Assembly: GCA_015039365.1 (NCBI GenBank) | Contig: WION01000172.1 | Span: 48,016-112,015, forward strand | DNA: 64,000 nucleotides | Direction of reading: 5' to 3' | Origin: Amanita rubescens | Lineage: Eukaryota > Basidiomycota > Agaricomycetes > Agaricales > Amanitaceae | Part shown: piece after piece, positions 55,148-64,000 of the stretch | How the letters are laid out: every line of letters begins with the position of its first letter | How positions within the stretch are numbered: position 1 is the first letter of the stretch | Translations under genes and position numbers: made by a program | The notes under the pieces: generated by a model | Databases searched by the model: none | What the model saw: only the letters and a program-made list of their open reading frames with translations | What the model was told of the DNA's origin: nothing

Positions 55148-56856
55148 TCCTCTCCGAAAGTTATATATATACAACAAGAGATTTTTTAAATTGTGGTTCA
55201 CTTTGCCTGACAAAATTGAGTTGCATTCATCTTGCCCGAAAAGTTAACTAAATTTGCACCAACTGGACACGTATAAGCACCTAGTTATTCTTTGCCAGGA
55301 CGAGTTCTCAACGAACGGATGAGAGAGCGCAGATAGCCCTAATATATCACACTCAGCACGCACCACACTCAGCAAAGAGAGAATACGTACTTATATAGAC
55401 TCCATTTAACAAGTCCGACGTGATGACTCGGCGTCGAGTCCTCACGCCTGCCTGCCTTGCATCCTCTTTGAAAGTCTAGTTCTTCAAGTACAAAGCGGAG
55501 CCTGTTGTCAAGCATACCAACGCCAATGTTGTCCCCGAATCTGTTGTAGAAACTGCGCGGTCCGACGTTGTCCTCGAATCGGCTGTACCAAGACTTCTTC
55601 TTCGCAAAAACCACCTTTCAGTTGAAATTACGATCGATTTCACAACGTTCCAACTCGTCCTTTGAATCACTGGTGGCTATTAGTACCCTCGATCTCAGTG
55701 GGATTCCATTCCTAAAGAGTAAACCGAACGGGAGTCTCGAGTGACTTCGCTGTACGGAGAGCTCATGTCATGGTTGAAGAAACTTCTGCCTTGGTCCGCG
55801 CTTACTCTTCCCATGACGATATGTATAAAGCGAAGCAGCTAAAAGTATAGATTATTTTTTAAGATAAGATAGTTTACGTCAGTGAGAACGAAGTGAGGCC
55901 CAAGCGCGGGCGACTATCGGTGTTTGGAAGGCCTGGGGGGTTCTACCCAAGTGAACGGCGGGAAGCCCATTGAAAGAGAACTCATGTGTACGATTCTGAA
56001 GAAGTCACAACTGCCAGTGCAGCCTGATCATAGCGTCAAAAGCGCTCAGAAGTTTCCACCTTTACAAACTTCGCCGTTTCGTATCGAAGCTCGCACCGAG
56101 AAACTGGCGATGATTTCGATCAAGCAAAAACAAAGAAACTTGTCCATGTGTGAAGAAAAGCGGCCGGGCTTCTGTAGGTTCTCCCCCATTTTTAGCTATA
56201 GGTGGGAAGTCCGAAGAGGTCAGGTCACCCGGTCATTTCAAGAGGTGTGAACAAAGGAAATAATTTTTACACATGAGTGAGAAAAACCGCGTGGCAAGAA
56301 TATGACATATGACATCAGTGTGTGAAAGGCGTACTAACAATTCAGTTTGGTAGCGACTGCGGAGGAAGTAAGTGTTACTGGCCCAGGCGCAGTCCGATTC
56401 CAATGAAAGAGTGCAAAGTTCCTTCACAAAACGACATCGTTGCCTTGGTAATCGATTTCATTGCCCGAACGGCTGGCGAGAACAAAAAGAAACTTTTTAC
56501 GTACACGGGAACCCGATGCCGTAACACGGAGCCCATACCTCGCATCCACCTCGTGTGATCAACTAATAGTCTCATGGACATGTCACTTCGTTAATTCAGC
56601 GGAAAGGAATAAATACAAAATTTCGTTAGCTAGAACGCGAATCGCGAACACAGCCCAAGGCAGCGATAAATAGTTCAAATACACAGGAAAAAAAAAAACG
56701 AGGGGGATGGGGGCATAGACATTAGACGTCGACACTTGAAGACCAATACCGAGAGGGAGACACAACGAGGGTGGTGTTAGGTGAGAATGCTGGGAATTAA
56801 GTTCTATGCATAAAATATGATCATGAACGAGAAAAAACAGTCGGGAGAATGTTGGT
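55148..56856. other. Region without a supported gene
   Basis: Open frames up to 108 codons (55924-56250, plus) lack recognisable features. The sequence is A/T-rich towards 56.6-56.8 kb, the 3' flank of the FHA gene. Confidence 0.4.
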
Positions 56857-59725
56857 TTATTCGGGTTTTACCCGCCATATCACGGCAGCGGCTGCTACAC
56901 TTAGTACGAGCACACCGATTGCGGCTTGTACTGTGATAATTGGAACCTAAGACAACGTTCGTCAGTGAAAGTGTTCCGCGATAGGGCTTTATACGCACCG
57001 GTTCATGCTCGACTCCCTTCTTCCGTACTTCGCTTTCGACGTCCTCCTGTTCCTCCGCATCGACAGAAGAGGTAACAGACCCCGATAACGATAGGCGGTC
57101 GACGACAGACGGATCTGGCGTCGCCAACGACTTTTCAGGGTTGATCATATGAACGTATTCTTTGATCTCCCCAGCGAGGGCCAGCATCCGCTGGTCGTCT
57201 TCCTCGTCTTCCTCTTTCATACCCGCCCGCTTCAACAACGCTACCAGCTTCTGCTCCGCACGTTCATGGACATGACGAGAAAGTGGATAATTGTCGTCAT
57301 TGGCAAGCGTCGCGTCCATTCTCTTCATCGCTCGCCTCTCTCGCGAACGACTTCTTGATCCTCCTCGGACGGGGGAAGATGCGGGTGAACTCTCCCTTGA
57401 CGAAAATCCATCCGCGCCCGCGTTCACAATCTTCGTCCCAGCCGATTTTCGCCTCCTCCTGTACCTCGCCGAATCCGACGATCGGCTCCTAGGTGGACTC
57501 GGCGGTGTCACCAACCCGCTACTCATATCGTGCCTGATGTGCTCCCCGTTCGTGTGCTGCTGAAACCAGCCGGTGGTACCTTCATGAATCCGAGTCATCC
57601 ACGTCTGTAGCGTCGTCAGCTGATGCCCGTGGGACGTCTGGGTCTGTTGCACAGCGTTGACCGTCGACTCGAGGACTGATATCTTCTCGAGCCCTTGGTT
57701 CACTTGGCGCGCTTCGGCCTCGAATTCTTCCCGAGCACGGTTGAGCCGCTCGCGTTCCTGGCTCCATTCCTCCTGGACAGAACTCCATTGTCCTTGAACC
57801 GACTTTTTCCATTCGGATAGAATCTCGGTGAGAGACTCTTTGGGCTCGTTGAGGGAGAGTTGGATGGGTGGTGGAGGGGGGGATTGGGCACCTGGAGCTT
57901 GTTCTTGAGTAGATTTGACGATAGCTTCGAGTGTATCAACTTTCTTCTCAAGGGCCTGGATCGTGGCCTGAGCGGTAATATGCTGCGCTTCTAGTGCGGA
58001 CTTGACTGCCAGCACAGCGCGGACTTGCTCTGATAAGACCGAGAGTTGCTCGGAGATCTCGCTGGTGTCGACGGGCGCGGGAATTGACCTTTCCTTTGGC
58101 GTTGGCGATAGGGATCGATGGGAGGGGGAGCCGTTCAGCATAACAGCGTGCATGGCCATCGTTGGTTCGGGCGTTCTCGGCCTGCCAAGCTCTTCTCGTC
58201 GTCGATGCTTCTCTTCTTCAGTTTCAATATCTTGGTCCTGGATCTCCACCTCTTCGAGATGATCCTGGTCCTCCTGCTCAAGACGGTCTTCGTCTTCCTC
58301 ATCAATACGTTCGAGTTCCCCAACGGTAACGGTCGCGATGCTCCTAGCGTCATCGTCATCGTCCTCATCATCGTCATCAAAGTTACTTCGTGGCTTCCTC
58401 GAAGCATGATCGTCCTTCTCCCTGTCTGCCTCCTGTGCGTGCTGCGCAGTAGAAAGAACCAAATCACGTTCGCGAGACTCCATCATATCGCGCAAGACAC
58501 GCATCTCTCGCTTAAGTGCCTCCTGTTCGGCTAGGATGGTCTCTAAGGCACGGATCTTATCGACGTGGGAAGCGAGCGAAGTTTGAGTGTCCTGCAACCG
58601 GGTTTGGATCTCCAACAAGGTTTCCGATGGGACAGCAGGTTGGGACTGAGGAGGAACATCCGGTGAAGTGATTGACGAAATGGACGCAGATGACTCCGTT
58701 GCCGCAAGCGATGACTGAGCTGGACGGACGGAAGGGAGTGCGTAGGGCGGAGGAGGCATATTCTGCGGCTAAACGCGCTCGCGTCAACCTAGAATTCGCG
58801 AATTGAATAGACCTGAGGCTTACCAGAGCACCGCCTAACGTATCTTGGATTTCACCCAGCGAACTCGTTAAATTTTGTAATTCCGCGCCCGTATCTTTGG
58901 TTTTTTGTAGTTCGCCTTGAAGCCGGCTGAAAATGAGTTCAAACGAAAGGCCGCTCTTGCCGGGCGGGCGAATGTTGCCGCCCATGCCACCCATACCGGT
59001 CAGACCTTGCTGTGCCAGTTGGGTACGGCGCTGCTGCTGGGCACCCGCAAAATTGAATGCTGCCGCAGAGCCGTTCACGGCAGCACCAGGCTGCGCGCCA
59101 TGTAGAGCAGCAGCTCCCTGAGGGTGATACTGCTGTTGGTGCTGTTCTGCTCGCGCGGCGATTTGGACGTCCTGTTCGTTGAACACGCATACAACCCGCG
59201 CGGCGACTTTATGGTGAATTATGGTCTTGTTGTCCTCGCCAACGATGTCAATGCCAAATTCCTAGAGAAAAAGAGCATTGTTAAGCGAGTGACAGAATTT
59301 TTTCACAGGTGGCGTTAACTTACGACGATGTCGTCGCTTTTGAGTTCATATGGCTCAGATTCGATGCCTTCTGGGCTTAGCCGTTCACCGTTGATGAAAG
59401 TTCCGTTTGAGCTTTTGACGTCCTTGATGAAAATCTGCACATAAACAAGTTAGAAATGGTCCCCTCTTGCGAGAAGAGTGGGTATATGCACCTTCCCGCC
59501 TTCCTCCCACACTTCAGCGTGCTGTCTGCTTAGAACTTTTGAGTCAAAGTAGCCGTTTTTGTCGCCTGGGGCAGTCTTTGCGTTTGTCTGCCTACCAATT
59601 TTGACATGTTGGTTTCCGGAAAGAGCGATATGTTTTGGAATGAAAGAGTCGTTGATTGGGTAAAGGTAAAGTGCTGGATATTGTAGTGGTGGCTGGGACG
59701 AAGGGAATGGTGAGGGCGCGGGCAT
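56857..59725 (-). CDS. FHA-domain, coiled-coil, tail-anchored protein (Far9/Far10-SLMAP type)
   Basis: The protein is about 880 residues in five exons, all clean. The N-terminal FHA phosphothreonine-binding domain has [48 protein letters not shown] and [20 protein letters not shown]. Next are a Gln/Ala/Gly-rich linker, a long region of heptads and acidic runs ([14 protein letters not shown]), further coiled coil and a Ser/Arg-rich segment. It ends in a single C-terminal helix, [20 protein letters not shown], then WRVKPE. FHA plus coiled coil plus tail anchor is the layout of yeast Far9/Far10 and animal SLMAP, the ER/nuclear-envelope anchors of STRIPAK complexes. The first in-frame ATG before the domain was chosen as the start. 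Far9/Far10 orthology is inferred from architecture. Confidence 0.87.
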
Positions 59726-59837
59726 CGTTGACGGTTGGACGCGGCTCTGCTCAATTGCCAACTCCTCCTACTAACCCTAACCCAAATAACCACGTGCTCA
59801 CCGCCTTCATCAGGTTCTCTCTTACCTTTTTTAGTAA

Positions 59838-59911
59838 GGGCACATGGTGTAGTTGGTTATCACATCCGCTTAGCATGCGGGGGGTGCTGGGTTCAATTCC
59901 CAGTGTGTCCA
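59838..59911 (+). tRNA. tRNA-Ala (anticodon AGC)
   Basis: The 7-bp acceptor stem pairs GGGCACA with TGTGTCC, including one G-T pair, and the discriminator is A. The D arm holds AGTTGGTTA. The anticodon stem TCCGC/GCGGG carries the loop TTAGCAT with AGC, and the T arm is CTGGG-TTCAATT-CCCAG. There is no intron. It lies just upstream of the FHA gene in the opposite orientation. Confidence 0.95.
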
Positions 59912-59914
59912 ACC

Positions 59915-59923
59915 TTTTTTTTT
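59915..59923 (+). terminator. RNA polymerase III terminator of tRNA-Ala
   Basis: A run of nine T starts four bases after the mature 3' end of the tRNA, the normal Pol III stop signal. Confidence 0.85.
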
Positions 59924-61416
59924 GCAAGTCACAGAACCCATCGCCGCTTCTATTAAGGGATAACTGCCTCAGCTGACCTCCTTTCCCAGCCATCTGACCA
60001 ACTGGTCTCATGATAGGCCCATTAGCAACAGGACCTCATTCCTTTTAGGCCTGATGCGCGAGATACGCCGAACTTCGAACAAAAACGAATGGGCAGCGGG
60101 TCTACCACACCTACTCCCCGCAGCGCCGGCGAACATACGACTTGACCAGGACCTTATCCTCCGCAGCGTGAGTTTGTACATACGATCGTCAGTTTAATAA
60201 GAACCCACTACCCCTGTCGGTGACCACTCCTACAGGCATCACAAATTAATAAAAACTTTGCATGTATTCTATTCCCCTTTGGGCTGCCACTTGTACCTTC
60301 CATTTACGTCTCCCTCAATGCCAACCACCGTCTACTCCGGTCGGACAAGCTCATGTTCGAATGACGTCAAGACCAATACCCGGTCCTAGTCGCTCAGACA
60401 TACAGCAACCTGCTCATTGATTCGTCATTCTGCGCGAGCAAGCGGCAATGGCACCTCCCTTCCGTCCGAGAGCCGATAATATAAGCGACGAGGTAGAAAG
60501 AAACAATTCCTTGGTTACTGATCGCACAAAGGAATTTCACATGCACGTTGAAGGGTAGGCTCTATTTCGGTTGAGGAAATAGTTCTAGGGTTGGCGGTAG
60601 CGACCTACGCAGCAGGGTTCCGCTTCTTTCGGATCGATGACTCATTCAACGACAGTCATGAAGAATGGTAGTGGAAGAGTACACTCTGACTCGTATTATC
60701 AAGACGGATATAGGTAAAGTCAACTAACTGCTTTCGCTTGTCGCAATTGTTGTCCGCTGCATACTGGCTGTCAGTATTCCACCCTTCTTCAGAGCGATGA
60801 CCATGGCAATTCGATGAGGTATTGTCTGCTGCGCATGCCATCTTCCATCATGTTTGTTCCTTATCTACATTACTTATATCATAGTTCCCTTCATCGACCA
60901 ATCAGCACGTGTACTCTAAAAATCAGTTACGAACGAAACTGCCAAGGTAATCTCAACAGTTGCGAGCCACTGTACTCGTACTAACTTTGCTCACTAGAAG
61001 TCACTTTACAGAGGCATGGCATTACCCCGACGGACCGACTCGGACAACCTCAGGGAGAATGAAAGCGGAGGTTTGGATTGACGAGTCACTATGTATCCTC
61101 GCCGATTATCATTACGAATGCGGGTGGTAAAGCGGGCTACCACTTTCGCTCGTCTAAAGTTTTGTCCGCTCTACTCAATAGGCTGTCAATATTCCATTTC
61201 CATAATTCCATTTCCACCCTTCTCCATGGTGATTCTACAGTAATTCATCATATAGAAAGCATCATTCACATATGCTGACGTCGTCATCATGTACATGACA
61301 AGTACCTCGGAGGCTTTCTGTACACGACAAGTATTATCGATTGGAATGCGTACATTCTAACTATCAAATCCTATAGTATGCAGCAATAATAGTACAGGTA
61401 TAGGCTTCACTGTGCA
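59924..61416. other. Intergenic region with a weak direct repeat
   Basis: No gene is supported. Two stretches about 420 bases apart, around 60740-60790 and 61145-61200, share blocks (CTTTCGCT, TTGTCCGCT, GGCTGTCA(G/A)TATTCCA), suggesting a decayed duplication. Base composition becomes A/T-richer to the right. Confidence 0.4.
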
Positions 61417-64000
61417 TCACTTGCGAAAAACCCCTTTCAGCCTATTCCAGAATACATTCTTCTCCTTTATGGTCAGTGCCTCTTGTCCTTGAAGGCTACC
61501 ATTGAATATCTTGGTGCAAGCTTGACCTGAAATAGAGTTCCATGAGATGAAATATAATGAACAGGGTGTGACTGACCCTGGTATTTGACTATCTCTGCTC
61601 TTTTCTTGGCCTTCCCATGAACTTAAAAGCTCAATAATCATTAATGTCACTGGATGAGACTCTCCCACACTTTCTCTCAATTCATTTATAGTGGATGACA
61701 GCAGTATCTTTGCCCTTTCTAATTCTCCTTTCTCTGCATAAATCTTTGCTAGGGCTGCATGGCAAGCCAGGGTACTTATATGTGCTGGTCCAAGCACTTT
61801 GCTATAAGACTCAATTACACTTGTGATCAACTCTTCTGCTTCATTTAGTCTTCCTTGCTGTTTGTATGTCCAGGCTAAGCATAACTTATTGTGAATAGCA
61901 CCCAAACTAAGTTTCTTCCATTGCCTTGTGACTCTCCATTAACTGCAGCTGCAACTCTTCTGCCTCATTCCACCTTCCTTGCTCCATGTATGCTGTTGCC
62001 AGGTTGCTCATGCATGTGATGGTAAGTGGATGGTCTACTCCTAGAATTGTTTTTTCAGTGTCAAGCAACTTCAATTGCAGTTGCTCTGCCTCTGCATATC
62101 TCCCAGCTTCTGTATATATCACAGCTAGATTATTCATGCTTAATAAGGTATCAGAGTGATTGGAACCAAGAAGTTGCTTTTGACCCTCAATGACTTCCAG
62201 CTCAATATTCATTGCTTCATTCCATTTCCCTTGCTCACAGTAATACATTACTAGGCTGTGGAGAGATGAAAGGGTGGTAGGATGTTCAAGTCCATATCTC
62301 TCTTTGTAATATTGAATCACCTGGACTTAGGAGCTGGTTTGCCTCAGAGGACTTTCCTCGCCTCCAGTATGTGTGTGACAGATTTTTCATTTGCCTTATA
62401 ACATCCGGGTGACTTGCCCCACATTTAATTCTATAACTCTCCAGTAACTGTGATTGTAGGCTTTCTGCTTCATTTAACTTTCCTTGATATTCATATATTG
62501 ATGGTAAATATGTCATAGTACCAAGCACTTCAATATGATTTTCTCCCAATTTCATTTTCAAACCCTCTATAACCTGCAACAATATGTCTCCTGCTTCATT
62601 CCATCTCCTTTGCTCATAGTATGTTATACCCAAATTAGCCATGGAACTCAGGGTAAACAGGTCATCAGTTCCAAGGTGCTTTTTACACCACCCCACTGTT
62701 TCAAGCCCCAGTTGTTCTGCTTCATCTAGTCTCTCTTGGTTCCGATAGGTATTTGCCAATGTCCTCATGAAATATATAGTATCTGTATTGTTGTATCCAA
62801 CACGAGCTATGTATGAATTGACCAAATGCAAAAGCAATTTCTCTGCTTCACCCCATTTCCTTTGATATTGGAATATATGTGCCAGCCCCCCTATGGCATG
62901 GAGAGTGCTTTCATCATCTATTTCAAGTGAATTTTGCCTCTTTTCTACCATTTCCTGAAGTATTTCACCTGCTTTATTGTATTCACCAACTTTTACAAAC
63001 AGAGAAGCAATTCTTTCAGCTTCATCATCAAAGTATTCTGTATCAAGCTTCAGCTCATGTAGGTGAGAATAACAAGCTTCTACATGTTGAACAAGTGTTC
63101 CAACAAAAGTGTAATTATCAATATAGTCATCCATTTCAATTGACCAAGACAATATAGCTCTTGTCTTGGAACAGTATGTAATCTTGTCTGCATCTGTTAA
63201 CCTATTCCTGCTCCAATCATGTATCAATGGGTGAATTGCATAATGTGTTTGGCTCCTTTTTATCAAAGAAAATGAGATCAAGACCTGAATCCCAGATAGG
63301 AAATGATGTTTATCCCATTTCCCTTCCTTGCTGATATGAAGTGTCTGTAGGTCTAGAAATGAAGAAACCAATGCCAGTCTCTTTTCATGTTTCTTTGCCT
63401 TGTCTCTCTTTAAATAGCATTCAGCAGCTTTTCTAAATATCTCTTCAGATATATTTTCATAGTGCAAGAATCCAAATATTCTCTGAAGAACTAGAGCACT
63501 TTGTGCAGCTTCTCTTTGTGTATTCTCACTATCTGTAGCTCTGAACTCAATCTCTTTCATAGATATTTCCCATGTGCTAAAAGCAGAGTGCCCATAGCCT
63601 GAGGCACCCTTAAAACCAGAGTCTGACAACAATTGGTTCTTCTGTGTCATGTACAACTCCAAATAGTCACTCAGGGTACACTGGCATGCCTGTATATATG
63701 ACCCAGCCTGATCAATAGCTAAAGGAATGCATCCTAGTGTAAGGACTATCCTTTTGGCAATATCTTTGGGGCCAGATAACAGACCACTGCTTTTCATGAG
63801 CAGTGCAAGGGCATCATCTTCAGTCATTTGAGTAACCTCAACAGAGTTCTCAGATGATGTGACTCTCTTGAGTTGTGGATTTCTGCTTGTTATTAAGATA
63901 TTCCCTCTGTCCCCTGATGGCACAACCCTCTCAACAATGTCAGGGTTGCCATCAGCATTATCAAACACCATGAGCCAGTTGGATCTCAAGCCATTAATCC
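61417..64000 (-). CDS. NB-ARC/STAND ATPase with TPR array (NLR-like), C-terminal part
   Basis: The frame is open to the right edge, so the N-terminus and P-loop lie outside. Visible NB-ARC parts are the kinase-2/Walker B strand NWLMVFDNADG, GNILITSRN (RNBS-B-like) and GCIPLAIDQAGSYIQ (GLPLA-like), followed by a winged-helix-like part with HYAIHPLIHDWSR. Then come about ten kinesin-light-chain-type TPRs of 42 residues, for example LANTYRNQERLDEAEQLGLE and LAVIYTEAGRYAEAEQLQLK. Fungal NLR-like proteins of this type mediate self/non-self recognition or programmed cell death. The frame breaks at 62323-62324 (surplus G on the plus strand) and at 61909-61910 (surplus A). A 50-base GTCAGT...TTTCAG stretch near the end may be an intron or may be read through. 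The locus is visibly more A/T-rich than its neighbours. Confidence 0.92.

Noticed and set aside
55924..56250. 108-codon plus-strand open frame
   Set aside because: Its composition is unremarkable and it has no recognisable motif, leader or splice signals.

Overview
The window is nuclear DNA of a filamentous basidiomycete, most probably an Agaricomycete. The evidence is dense short introns (about 45-70 nt, GT-AG), intron-split genes on both strands, and families typical of Agaricomycetes: DUF6534 membrane proteins, PLAC8 proteins, TKL-like kinases with HGDLHG loops, Crinkler-like proteins and an OTT_1508-like deaminase. There is no ribosomal operon, CRISPR array or bacterial-style operon. One tRNA gene is present.

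Left third (1-28 kb): the 3' part of an unknown gene; a tandem pair of SDR oxidoreductases, one decayed; COP9 signalosome subunit 5; a tandem pair of PLAC8 proteins; a mitochondrial-type protein; an AMT/MEP ammonium transporter; a 14-TM MFS antiporter; an HpcH/HpaI aldolase; two small membrane proteins; a DMATS aromatic prenyltransferase; an INO80 subunit (IES2-like); and a DUF6534 membrane protein. Around 23.3-24.9 kb and 26.7-28.2 kb only weak coding traces remain.

Middle (28-46 kb): an intact Dal5-type MFS transporter; a Crinkler-family gene carrying a 24-nt poly-G run; the NuA4 subunit EAF7; a 0.48-kb duplicated fragment of the transporter's 3' end; cystathionine gamma-lyase; a region of degenerate repeats; a DUF3602/Par32-like protein with six SxGRGGxxN motifs; a small secreted basic protein; and an OTT_1508-like deaminase.

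Right third (46-64 kb): a multi-exon nuclear-type protein of unknown function; a TKL-like kinase abutting, and possibly fused to, a Ras GTPase with no visible CaaX box; a small beta-trefoil-like protein; a tail-anchored FHA/coiled-coil protein of the Far9/Far10-SLMAP type; tRNA-Ala(AGC); and the C-terminal part of an NB-ARC/TPR (NLR-like) protein running off the right edge.

A recurring oddity is that many conserved genes need one nucleotide removed, often from a short homopolymer, to keep their family reading frame. Several long genes are clean (Dal5-type MFS, CYS3, EAF7, FHA protein, deaminase, Ras). Residual insertion errors in the assembly are the simplest explanation, with pseudogene decay for some loci. 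Functionally the genes are mixed housekeeping and accessory. The only thematic link is nitrogen: an ammonium transporter, a Par32-like protein (Par32 restrains Mep transporters in yeast) and a Dal5-type transporter.
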